From: Candidatus Rokuibacteriota bacterium
GTDB taxonomy: Bacteria > Methylomirabilota > Methylomirabilia > Rokubacteriales > CSP1-6
Direction of reading: 5' to 3'
Assembly: GCA_016193045.1 (NCBI GenBank)
Contig: JACPSW010000015.1
Span: forward strand, 1-46,001
DNA: 46,001 nucleotides
The first letter of the stretch is position 1; each line of letters starts with the position of its first letter. This document shows positions 32,535 to 46,001 of the stretch, piece after piece. The notes beneath the pieces are model-generated. The model did no database searches. It worked only from the letters and a program-made list of their open reading frames with translations, and had not been told where the DNA came from. Both the position numbers and the translations under genes were made by a program.

Positions 32535-33155
32535 ATGCGCGCGCGACGGGTTTCGGCGGTGTCTCCTGCCCTTCCCGGCGGCCGGGGGGGGTTCCGCCGG
32601 CGGCTGGCCTGGACGCTGGCCCTCGGGATGCTCCTGGCCGCCGTCCCCGCCCGGGCGGAGCTCCGGTTCAGCGACCGGCCTGAGGTCTTCCTCAACGACC
32701 AGGAGCTGGTCGTGCAGGCGGTGCTCCTCGGGGCCATCCCCCCCGCCTTCCACGAGCACCTCCACAGCGGGGTCACGACGCACATCCGCTTCTACATCGA
32801 GCTCTGGCAGTACAGCCGCTTCTGGATCAACCAGCGCATGCAGAGCCGTATGGTGGAGCGGCAGCTGACCTACAACGTGGTGAGCAAGGAATACAAGGTG
32901 GCGGCCACCGCCGGGGAGCAGCGGGAGCCGTACGTGACCAAGGACCTCCGGGAGGCCCAGCGCGTCGCCTCGGAGATCCGGGGGCTCAAGGTTGGGCGGT
33001 CCGCGACTCTGGACCCCGGGGAGCTCTACTACGTCCAGGTGCGGGCCGACGTCTCGCTCAGCGGCGTGAACACGATCCTGACGCGCATGATGGGGGAAGC
33101 GGAGGAGACGCCCTGGATCCGCTCCACGCTGCTCACCGTGACGCGAACGCAATGA
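32535..33155 (+). CDS. DUF4390 domain protein with signal peptide
   Basis: Predicted 206-aa exported protein. An arginine-rich start is followed by a hydrophobic helix and a likely cleavage site (LALGMLLAAVPARA-ELRF). The mature part matches the DUF4390 pattern: NDQELVVQAVL, IRFYIELWQYSRFW and YVTKDLREAQRVAS. In proteobacteria such genes are commonly found directly before ntrY-ntrX-like genes, as here. A periplasmic role connected with the NtrY sensor is plausible but unproven. Confidence 0.8.
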   Translation: MRARRVSAVSPALPGGRGGFRRRLAWTLALGMLLAAVPARAELRFSDRPEVFLNDQELVVQAVLLGAIPPAFHEHLHSGVTTHIRFYIELWQYSRFWINQRMQSRMVERQLTYNVVSKEYKVAATAGEQREPYVTKDLREAQRVASEIRGLKVGRSATLDPGELYYVQVRADVSLSGVNTILTRMMGEAEETPWIRSTLLTVTRTQ

Positions 33156-33203
33156 GGCGGACTTTGCCGAACGACCGCCCGTCGGGGTGCCAGCTCGCGC
33201 TGG

Positions 33204-33277
33204 TTCGAGCGCCGGCTTTGCCGGCGCAAACCATCCTCGGGGGAGGAATCGGAAGGGGGGCGGAGCCCCCCTCCGAG
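33204..33277 (+). repeat. Family I palindromic repeat, copy 4 (upstream of ntrY)
   Basis: Starts TTCGAGCG; hairpins GCGCCGGC-TTT-GCCGGCGC and GGGGGGC-GGA-GCCCCCC with CGGA/TCCG closure. Ends 28 nt before the ntrY GTG, in the gap 33156-33305. The remainder of that gap shows nothing recognisable. Confidence 0.85.
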
Positions 33278-33305
33278 CAAGAATGAGGGCGCCAAAGGTT
33301 CGGTC

Positions 33306-35498
33306 GTGCCATTAACGGGAGATCGCGAGCGGCGCAAGCGGAACCTCCTGATCATCGGCGGGATACTGATCCTGCTGGTGGCCACGGTGGCCACCGTGTA
33401 CGAGGTGGGCCTCCGCTTCCCCCAGATTCCCCTCGCCTCGAACCTTCTCGTGTTCGCCCTCTTCAACCTGACGCTGATCGTCTTCCTGCTGCTGCTGGTC
33501 CTCCTCATTCGCAACCTCGTCAAGCTCTTCTTCGAGCGGCGCCAGCAGGTCCTGGGCTCGAAGTTCAAGACCAAGCTGGTCGCGGTCTTCCTTTCCCTCT
33601 CGCTGATCCCGGCCCTGCTCATCTCGATCATCGCCTCCAACCTGCTCAACACGTCCATCGAGGGCTGGTTCAAGCCCCAGGTGGAAAAGCCGCTGGACCA
33701 GGCGCTGGAGGTGGCGCAGACCTACTACCAGACGCTCGAGACGACCGTCCTCCGTCACGGCCGCCAGCTCGCGCGGGTGATCGCCCGCGACCGCCTGCTC
33801 GCCGACGACCGGCGGGAGGCCCTGGCGGCGTACCTGGTGGAGCAACAGGAGAGCCTGGGGGTAGCCGCCATCTCGATCTTCACGCCCCGGGGGCAGGAGC
33901 TGGTGCACGTCAAGGATCCGGTCCTGGCGTACGTGCCCACGCAAGACGTGAACGCAGAGCAGGTCAAGCGCGGGCTCGAGGGCCAGGAGATCACGACGGC
34001 CCGGGAGCTGGACAACGGCGATCTGATCCAGGCCGTCGTCCCGATCTGGTCCGGGAGCGGGACCGAGCGCGAGGTGGTCGGGACGCTCATCGTGGCCGCC
34101 CACGTCGCCCAGCGGCTCGAGGCGCGGTTGCGCGGCATCTCGCAGGCGTTTCAGGAGTACAAGCAGCTCAAGCTGCTGAAGAACCCCATCAAGGGGATCT
34201 ACATCCTGCTCTTCCTCCTGATGACCCTGATCATCGTGTTCTCGTTCACCTGGTTCGGGCTCTACATGGCCCGGGGCATCACGGGGCCGATCCAGCTGCT
34301 GGCCGAGGGCACGCGCGAGGTGGCGGCCGGGAACCTGAACTACAAGGTCCAGGCCCAGGCCCAGGACGAGATCGGCATCCTCGTGGACTCCTTCAACCGG
34401 ATGACGAGCGACCTCCAGGCCAAGCACAACGAACTGGAGGAGCGCCGGCGCTACACGGAGACCGTGATCCAGGCGGTGGCGACGGGCGTCGTCTCCCTGG
34501 ACCCCGCGGGGCGCCTCACCACCATGAACGGCGCGGCCGCCCGCATGCTGGGGATCCCGGCGAACACGGCGGCCGGCCAGCCTTTCCGCCAGCTCTTCGC
34601 CGGACCGCAGTTCGCCGAGGTCGGGGCGCTCATCCAGCGGATGGACCGCGCGCGCCGTGGCACGCTCGAGCGCGAGATGCGCCTGCGCCGCGACGGCCAC
34701 GCCGTGACCCTCCTCGGCTCGGCCACGGCGCTCCGCGGCCCCGAGGGTGACTACGCGGGGATGGTGCTGGTCTTCGACGACCTCACCGAGCTCCTGAAGG
34801 CCCAGCGGGTGGCGGCCTGGCGCGAGGTCGCCCAGCGGATCGCCCACGAGATCAAGAATCCGTTGACCCCCATCCAGCTCTCGGCCCAGCGGCTGCGCCG
34901 TCGCCTGGGGGACCGGGGCCCCGACGATCGCCGGCTCGTGGAGGAATGCACCGGCACCATCATCCAGGAGGTCGAGGGCCTCAAGCACCTGGTGGACGAG
35001 TTCTCCCGCTTCGCCCGGATGCCAGCGCTCCAGCCGAAGCCGACCGAGCTGCCGCGCCTGCTCGAGGGCGTGGTGGCCCTCTACCGGGAATCCCATCCCG
35101 CGCTGGCCCTCAAGACCGCGCTGGCGCCCGACTTGCCGACCCTCGAGGTGGACGCGGACCAGATCAAGCGCGCGGTCCTCAACCTGGTGGACAACGCCGT
35201 CGAGGCCGTCGGCGGGGCCGGCGAGGTCACGGTCGAGACTGTCTTCCTCCCGGAAACGAAGCAGGTCCGGATCGTCGTGAGCGACAACGGTCCCGGAATC
35301 CCGCCGGAGGACAAGGACAAGCTCTTCCTCCCGTACTTCTCCACCAAGGCCGCCGGCATGGGGCTCGGGCTCGCCATCGTCCACCAGATCGTCACCGACC
35401 ACGGCGGCAGCATCTGGGTGGAGGACAACGCCCCCAAGGGCAGCCGGTTTGTGATCGAGCTGCCCCCCGACCGGCTGCCGGCCCGCGCGGAGGCGTAG
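33306..35498 (+). CDS. ntrY: Sensor histidine kinase NtrY
   Basis: Predicted 730-aa membrane sensor kinase. Three N-terminal hydrophobic helices (about 13-35, 45-70, 95-115) are followed by an extracytoplasmic region, a further helix near 300-325 and a HAMP linker (ITGPIQLLAEGTREVAAGNL). A PAS domain follows (ETVIQAVATGVVSLD). The HisKA box has H514 in RIAHEIKNPLTPIQLSAQR, and the ATPase domain shows NLVDNAVEAVGG, DNGPGIPPED and GMGLGLAIVHQI. GTG start. It phosphorylates NtrX, encoded immediately downstream with no gap. Confidence 0.93.
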   Translation: MPLTGDRERRKRNLLIIGGILILLVATVATVYEVGLRFPQIPLASNLLVFALFNLTLIVFLLLLVLLIRNLVKLFFERRQQVLGSKFKTKLVAVFLSLSLIPALLISIIASNLLNTSIEGWFKPQVEKPLDQALEVAQTYYQTLETTVLRHGRQLARVIARDRLLADDRREALAAYLVEQQESLGVAAISIFTPRGQELVHVKDPVLAYVPTQDVNAEQVKRGLEGQEITTARELDNGDLIQAVVPIWSGSGTEREVVGTLIVAAHVAQRLEARLRGISQAFQEYKQLKLLKNPIKGIYILLFLLMTLIIVFSFTWFGLYMARGITGPIQLLAEGTREVAAGNLNYKVQAQAQDEIGILVDSFNRMTSDLQAKHNELEERRRYTETVIQAVATGVVSLDPAGRLTTMNGAAARMLGIPANTAAGQPFRQLFAGPQFAEVGALIQRMDRARRGTLEREMRLRRDGHAVTLLGSATALRGPEGDYAGMVLVFDDLTELLKAQRVAAWREVAQRIAHEIKNPLTPIQLSAQRLRRRLGDRGPDDRRLVEECTGTIIQEVEGLKHLVDEFSRFARMPALQPKPTELPRLLEGVVALYRESHPALALKTALAPDLPTLEVDADQIKRAVLNLVDNAVEAVGGAGEVTVETVFLPETKQVRIVVSDNGPGIPPEDKDKLFLPYFSTKAAGMGLGLAIVHQIVTDHGGSIWVEDNAPKGSRFVIELPPDRLPARAEA

Positions 35499-36860
<1,362 letters not shown>

Positions 36861-36863
36861 TCC

Positions 36864-36981
36864 CCGAGGCCGTCGGGTCCTGTCGCCGGCTCGGCCTCCG
36901 TCCGTCCTCGCACCCCGCCCGGTGTAGGGACCCCGCTCCGGGCGGGCGGAGACCGTCGCCGGCGCCACCCGACGGCCTCGG
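36864..36981 (-). repeat. Family II structured intergenic repeat, copy C
   Basis: Terminal arms CCGAGGCCGTCGGGT (36864-36878) and its perfect complement (36967-36981), different in sequence from the arms of copy B. Read on the minus strand, it has the conserved GGGTGGC start and the GCGACAGGACCCG end, with more diverged GCGGGGTCCC and GACGGAGG blocks between. It lies between ntrX and the pyr promoter. Confidence 0.65.
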
Positions 36982-36992
36982 AACCGTGCCGC

Positions 36993-37021
36993 TTGACGAG
37001 CCGCAGCGCTTAGTGTATTGT
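36993..37021 (+). promoter_or_regulatory. Promoter of the pyr operon
   Basis: TTGACG (36993-36998), 17-nt spacer, TATTGT (37016-37021). Predicted start near 37028, giving a leader of about 105 nt before pyrR that contains the elements listed next. Confidence 0.6.
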
Positions 37022-37032
37022 TGCGTCGGTAA

Positions 37033-37683
<651 letters not shown>

Positions 37684-37687
37684 GGCC

Positions 37688-38617
37688 ATGGGCTGGACGC
37701 GCAAAGATCTGCTGACCATGCAGGAGCTGGAGCCGGCGGAGATGGGCCTGATCCTCGACACCGCGGCCTCCATGAAGGAGATCGCGGGCCGCGAGATCAA
37801 GAAGGTCCCCACCCTCCGGGGGCGGACGGTCGTGAACCTGTTCTACGAGGCCTCCACCCGGACGCGGACGTCCTTCGAGATTGCGGGCAAGTGGCTCTCT
37901 GCCGACGTGGTGAACTGGAGCGCCGCCGGCTCGAGCGCCGCCAAGGGGGAGACGCTCCTCGATACGGCGAAGAACATCGAGGCCATGAGCCCGGACGTCG
38001 TGGTGGTCCGTCACGGGGCCGCGGGCGCCGCCCAGCTCCTGGCGCGCGCCCTCAAGTGCGCGGTGGTGAACGCCGGCGACGGCGCCCACGAGCATCCCAC
38101 CCAGGCCCTGCTGGACCTGCTGACGATCCGGGAAAAAAAGGGCCATCTCGAGGGACTCTCGGTGGCCATCGTGGGGGACATCGCCCACAGCCGGGTCGCG
38201 CGCTCCGACATCCACGGGATGAAGAAGCTCGGCATGACGGTCACGGTCGCCGGGCCGCCCACGCTGATCCCGCCCTTCGTCCAGGAGCTGGGGGTCAAGG
38301 TGAGCCACCGGCTCGAGGAGGCCATCGCCGACGTGGACGTCATCATGATGCTCCGGCTCCAGCAGGAGCGCATGACGGGCGGCCTGATTCCCTCGCTCCG
38401 CGAGTACGCCCGCTACTGGGGGCTCAGCCGCGCGACCCTCGCCGGGGCCAGGCAGGATGTGCTGATCATGCACCCCGGGCCGGTGAACCGGGGCATCGAG
38501 CTGGCGCCCGAGGTGGCCGACGGGCCCTATTCCGTCATCCTGGATCAGGTGGCGAACGGCGTGGCGGTCCGGATGGCCGTGCTCTACCTCCTCGTCGGCG
38601 GCAGGACCCAATTATGA
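37688..38617 (+). CDS. pyrB: Aspartate carbamoyltransferase catalytic subunit
   Basis: Predicted 309-aa transcarbamylase joining carbamoyl phosphate and aspartate. The carbamoyl-phosphate loop is [13 protein letters not shown], with HPTQALLDL and [10 protein letters not shown] as later substrate-binding motifs. Full length. No pyrI regulatory chain is nearby; control is by the PyrR leader. ATG start 4 nt after pyrR. The intergenic region after it holds a repeat and a possible internal promoter. Confidence 0.96.
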   Translation: MGWTRKDLLTMQELEPAEMGLILDTAASMKEIAGREIKKVPTLRGRTVVNLFYEASTRTRTSFEIAGKWLSADVVNWSAAGSSAAKGETLLDTAKNIEAMSPDVVVVRHGAAGAAQLLARALKCAVVNAGDGAHEHPTQALLDLLTIREKKGHLEGLSVAIVGDIAHSRVARSDIHGMKKLGMTVTVAGPPTLIPPFVQELGVKVSHRLEEAIADVDVIMMLRLQQERMTGGLIPSLREYARYWGLSRATLAGARQDVLIMHPGPVNRGIELAPEVADGPYSVILDQVANGVAVRMAVLYLLVGGRTQL

Positions 38618-38624
38618 ACCATTC

Positions 38625-38650
38625 TATATTCACTGACGCGAAGTTCAGTG
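38625..38650 (+). promoter_or_regulatory. Possible internal promoter with palindrome before pyrC
   Basis: TATATT (38625-38630) resembles a -10 box, and CACTGA (38631-38636) with TCAGTG (38645-38650) forms a palindrome across the expected start site. No good -35 is seen. It could be a second promoter for pyrC-carA or just a hairpin. Confidence 0.3.
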
Positions 38651-38666
38651 CTTGGCTCCGCGCTTG

Positions 38667-38737
38667 TTCGAGCGCCGGCTCTGCCGGCGCAATCTGCGGG
38701 GGGAGGAATCGGAAGGGGGGCGAAGCCCCCCTCCGAG
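38667..38737 (+). repeat. Family I palindromic repeat, copy 5 (upstream of pyrC)
   Basis: Starts TTCGAGCG; hairpins GCGCCGGC-TCT-GCCGGCGC and GGGGGGC-GAA-GCCCCCC with CGGA/TCCG closure. Ends 7 nt before the pyrC ATG, splitting pyrB from pyrC inside the operon. Confidence 0.85.
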
Positions 38738-38744
38738 CGTAGGT

Positions 38745-40045
<1,301 letters not shown>

Positions 40046-40049
<4 letters not shown>

Positions 40050-41176
40050 GAAAAACAGCGCTGCTGGCGCTGGCGGACGGGCGCGTCTTCCGCGGCGAGT
40101 CCCTCGGTGCCGTGGGCGAAGCCACCGGCGAGGTCGTCTTCAATACCGCGATGACCGGCTACCAGGAGATCATGACCGACCCCTCCTACAAGGGTCAGAT
40201 CGTCGTGATGACCTACCCGCTCATCGGCAACTACGGGATCAACGACGAGGACGTGGAGTCGCGCCGGCCCTGGGTGGAGGGGTTCGTCGTCAAGGAGGCC
40301 GCGCCCACGCCTTCCTCCTGGCGGGGACGGCGGACGCTCGACGAGTACATGCGGGAGCAGCGGATCGTCGGGATCCAGGGGATCGACACGCGAGCGCTGA
40401 CGCGCCACCTGAGGGATCACGGCGCCCAGGAGGGCGTGATCTCGACGGAGGAATTGGATTCGGCGCGGCTCGCGGCCAAAGCCACGGCCGCTCCCGGCCT
40501 CGTCGGAAGGGACCTGGTCCGGGAGGTGACCATCTCCGCCCCTCACGGGTGGGACGAGGCGCCCTGGGACCGGGTCCGGGGATATCGGGAGCCCGCGGCG
40601 GCGCGCTTCAAGGTCGTGGCGTTCGATTCCGGGATCAAGCGGAATATCCTGCGCCAGCTGGTTTCGGTGGGCTGCGCCCTGACGGTGGTCCCCGCCTCCA
40701 CCCCGGCCGCCGCCGTGCTGGAGCAGAAGCCCGACGGGGTCTTCCTCTCCAACGGGCCGGGCGATCCGGAAGGGGTGCCCTACCTGATCGAGGCCGTGCG
40801 GGGGCTCCTCGGCAAGGTGCCGATCTTCGGAATCTGTTTGGGGCACCAGATCATCGCTCTGGCGTCAGGCGGCAGCACCTACAAGCTCAAGTTCGGCCAC
40901 CACGGCGCCAACCATCCCGTCAAGGACCTGGCCACCGGGAAGGTGGAGATCACGGCTCAGAACCACGGCTTCGCCGTGGATCCCGAGTCGGTGAAGACCC
41001 ACGGCCTGGTGCTCTCCCACGTGAACCTGAACGACGGGACCTGCGAGGGGCTGCGCCACCGGGAGCTGCCGGTGTTCTCGGTCCAGTACCACCCCGAGGC
41101 CTCTCCCGGGCCCCACGACGCCAACTATCTCTTCAATCGTTTCGTGGACCTCATGCGGCGCGCGAAGGGAGGGTGA
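40046..41176 (+). CDS. carA: Carbamoyl-phosphate synthase small subunit
   Basis: Predicted 376-aa glutaminase subunit. N-terminal CarA domain with [27 protein letters not shown]. The class I amidotransferase domain has the nucleophile cysteine in FGICLGHQ, and the partner residues in [14 protein letters not shown]. It supplies ammonia to CarB through a tunnel. ATGA overlap with pyrC. Unusually, three unrelated genes separate it from carB. Confidence 0.96.
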
Positions 41177-41183
41177 TCCTCCG

Positions 41184-41450
41184 ATGCCGAAGTACCTGAT
41201 CTCCTACCGAAAGACCGAGGAAATGGGGCAGAAGCCCGAGTGGACCTCCTTCACCACGGACACCGACGTCTCTCTGGAGGCCCACGCCATCCGCGAGCGC
41301 GTCGACAAACGCATGAGCGTCCTCGGCGAGAGGCTCTGGGGCAACGGCGAGGTCGTCTGGGTCGGCGCCGGGCGGCTCGACGACATCCTGTACAAGCGCG
41401 AGGAGGCGGCGCCTGAAACCTCCGTGGTCTATGGGCTCGTGGAAGGATAG
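41184..41450 (+). CDS. Hypothetical 88-aa soluble protein
   Basis: 88-aa soluble protein, not recognised. It begins MPKYLISYRKTEE and shows a beta-strand-like start, a central helix (HAIRERVDKRMSVLGERLW) and a second strand (GEVVWVGAGRLDDIL), suggesting a small alpha/beta fold. A GGAGGG element precedes it. It lies 7 nt after carA, so it is cotranscribed with the pyrimidine genes. No catalytic motif is visible. Confidence 0.65.
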   Translation: MPKYLISYRKTEEMGQKPEWTSFTTDTDVSLEAHAIRERVDKRMSVLGERLWGNGEVVWVGAGRLDDILYKREEAAPETSVVYGLVEG

Positions 41451-41455
41451 CGTGC

Positions 41456-42337
41456 TTGTCCGATCGACTGGACTCGCGGGCCATCGCCCTCGTCGTGCTG
41501 CTCACGGCCATCTGGGGGGGCTCGTACACCTTCGTGAAGGTGGGCTTCCGCGACCTGCCGGTCTTCGGCTCGCTCTTTCTCCGGATGGTGGTCGCCTCGG
41601 CCATCCTGCTGACCTACTCCCGCTGGACGGGGATCCCGCTCTGGTACCGCGGGCGCGGCAACCGGTTCCTCCTGGCCGGGACGGGGGCCTTCGTCTGGTC
41701 CCAGGCCCTACTCTACCTGGGGCTCACGCTCACCACCGCCGGGCGGGGCTCGATCTTCTTCAACACCCAGCCCTTCTTCACCCTGGCCGCGCTCCCTTTC
41801 TTCGTCCGGGAGGAGAGCTTCACCCTGAGGAAGCTCGGGGGCACGGCGCTGGCCTTCGCGGGAGTGGTGCTCCTGTTCCTGGAGAAAATCGGCGCGGCAG
41901 ACAGGTCGGTGCTCCTGGGCGATACACTGGTCCTGCTGGCATCGCTCGGGTGGTCGGCCACCAACATCCTCACCAAGACGATGCCCCCGGAGGTCCACCC
42001 GGCCTCGATCATCCTCTGGAGCGCGGGCGGCGCGCTGCCGGTCATGTGGGCGTGCACCCTCGTCCTGGAGCCGGGGCGGGCCTGGCGCCTGACGCCGACC
42101 GCCATCGCCTCGGTCCTCTACCTCGGCGGGGTCGCCGCGGCGTTCTCCTTCGTGGCCTTCACGTGGCTCATCCGCCGCTACGCGGCCATCAAGGTCAACG
42201 CCTTCGTCTTTCTCTCCCCCGTCTTCGGGGTGCTGATCGGCTGGGCCTCCCTGGGGGAGCCCCTGTCGCTCGCCCAGGCGGCCGGCGCCCTCCTGGTCGG
42301 CGGCGGCATCTACCTGGTGAATAGCCGGAGCGACTGA
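41456..42337 (+). CDS. EamA/DMT-family transporter
   Basis: Predicted 293-aa membrane protein with about ten helices in two EamA repeats. The first half has AIWGGSYTFVKVGFRDLP and QALLYLGLTLTTAG, the second half ASLGWSATNILTKTMPP and FVFLSPVFGVLIGWASLGEPL, which are hallmark DMT segments. Drug/metabolite exporters of this family move amino acids, nucleobases or other small molecules; the substrate is unknown. The TTG start at 41456, 5 nt after the previous stop, is the best available. Lies within the pyr cluster. Confidence 0.85.
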   Translation: MSDRLDSRAIALVVLLTAIWGGSYTFVKVGFRDLPVFGSLFLRMVVASAILLTYSRWTGIPLWYRGRGNRFLLAGTGAFVWSQALLYLGLTLTTAGRGSIFFNTQPFFTLAALPFFVREESFTLRKLGGTALAFAGVVLLFLEKIGAADRSVLLGDTLVLLASLGWSATNILTKTMPPEVHPASIILWSAGGALPVMWACTLVLEPGRAWRLTPTAIASVLYLGGVAAAFSFVAFTWLIRRYAAIKVNAFVFLSPVFGVLIGWASLGEPLSLAQAAGALLVGGGIYLVNSRSD

Positions 42338-42339
42338 GG

Positions 42340-42529
42340 CTCCCGTCGAAGCAGATCTGGTTTGACTTCGACGAGGAGGCGGACGTGCTCTACGTGAGCT
42401 TCGAGCGCCCCCAAGGGGCCACCGACAGCGAACTGACCGAGGACGGGGGTCTTGATGCGCTACCGGAATGACCAGCTGGTGGGTGTGACGATCCTCAACG
42501 TGAGGAAGAGGATCGCGAGCGCGACCTAA
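42340..42529 (+). pseudogene. DUF2283-like gene broken by a +1 frameshift
   Basis: The first frame reads IWFDFDEEADVLYVSFERP and TDSELTEDGG, then loses homology. The second frame continues VLMRYRNDQLVGVTILNVRKRI to a TAA at 42527-42529. Both halves match one DUF2283 protein (about 60-65 aa, unknown function, often toxin-antitoxin associated). Removing one G from the run of five (42445-42449) restores one frame. No ATG is visible at the 5' end. It may be a pseudogene or a sequencing error. It ends exactly before the carB ATG. Confidence 0.7.
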
Positions 42530-45757
<3,228 letters not shown>

Positions 45758-45766
45758 GGGCCACGC

Positions 45767-45913
45767 ATGAATTGCTTATTTGAAAACCTCGACCGCATGC
45801 ACGAGAATTTCAAAAAACGAAACTGTCCCTTCCGCATCGCCGTTTTTCCCCTCTGCTTTGCCATCTCGATTGTCTTACTCCCTTATTGGTATGCGAAAAA
45901 AAGTGGACGCTAA
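45767..45913 (+). CDS. Possible 48-aa single-span membrane protein
   Basis: 48-codon frame starting 9 nt after the carB stop codon. It encodes a charged start (MNCLFENLDRMHENFKKRN), one hydrophobic helix (IAVFPLCFAISIVLLPYW) and a basic end (AKKSGR), the usual layout of a small inner-membrane protein. No family recognised and no strong Shine-Dalgarno sequence. It is in the lower-GC part of the window. The last 88 bases of the window hold no feature I can support. Confidence 0.4.
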   Translation: MNCLFENLDRMHENFKKRNCPFRIAVFPLCFAISIVLLPYWYAKKSGR

Positions 45914-46001
45914 GCAGTGTCCTGGTGGCTGACGGTTCCCCCGTGGAGGTTTACCGTGCATGCCGGTTTTCGTGAACGGCTCTTTCCCCGATCATCGACA
46001 G

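Noticed and set aside
38653..38669. TGGCTC-N5-TTGTT before pyrC resembling a sigma-54 promoter
   Set aside because: The essential GC doublet of the -12 element is GT and part of the sequence belongs to the repeat.
45918..46001. Open frame from a GTG at 45918 to the window edge
   Set aside because: Only 28 codons, no ribosome site and no recognisable motif; it cannot be supported without the sequence beyond the window.

Overview
The window is a GC-rich bacterial chromosome segment (roughly 70 percent G+C in most genes). It comes from a Gram-negative lineage: it has lpxC for lipid A, an NtrY/NtrX sigma-54 system, a caa3 oxidase, and paired acyl-CoA dehydrogenases next to a CoA-type NUDIX enzyme. 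Gene content, GTG starts and dispersed G-rich palindromes fit Candidatus Rokubacteria/Methylomirabilota or a similar uncultured soil or aquifer lineage. That assignment is inference; there is no rRNA gene here. No tRNA, rRNA, CRISPR array or prophage was seen.

Layout. 1-144 is the edge of an IS1595-like transposase. 274-2815 holds divergent gamma-glutamyltransferase and PuuD-like amidase genes, followed by a Tam-like methyltransferase. 3957-8091 (minus) is an acyl-CoA operon: two acyl-CoA dehydrogenases, a NUDIX hydrolase with a split box and a metallo-beta-lactamase-fold hydrolase, headed by a TetR-type palindrome. 8185-11329 carries an M20 amidohydrolase, glutamate dehydrogenase and a cyclic-nucleotide-binding protein. 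11335-17373 is a ctaCDEFG oxidase operon ending in an unusual membrane protein made of three exact 156-residue repeats. 17401-18194 is a small nucleotidyltransferase pair. 18245-22646 makes sugar nucleotides. 22660-26287 is lepA-lepB-hemW. 26502-31388 is hrcA, grpE-dnaJ, prmA-rsmE-archease. 31551-36860 is lpxC, a DUF4390 gene, ntrY and ntrX. 37135-45757 is the pyrimidine cluster pyrR-pyrB-pyrC-carA-(three inserted genes)-carB.

Regulation is unusually readable. The pyr leader combines a PyrR-binding hairpin that sequesters a Shine-Dalgarno sequence, a 21-codon leader peptide, an intrinsic terminator inside that peptide's reading frame, and an ATGA overlap with pyrR. lpxC has a near-perfect -24/-12 sigma-54 promoter, just upstream of genes for a sigma-54 activator. 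Several other genes have -10 boxes so close to the start codon that their mRNAs should be leaderless or nearly so.

Two families of dispersed structured repeats run through the segment. Family I (five copies, about 72 nt, two hairpins) always sits 7-28 nt upstream of a start codon and twice supplies the C-terminal tail of the preceding protein. Family II (three copies, about 118-160 nt) has conserved internal blocks enclosed by terminal stems whose sequence differs in each copy while pairing is kept.

Caution: base composition and codon use change sharply inside carB near 44.29-44.37 kb and stay changed to the end of the window. The last 1.6 kb may come from another genome (contig chimera) or from recombination.
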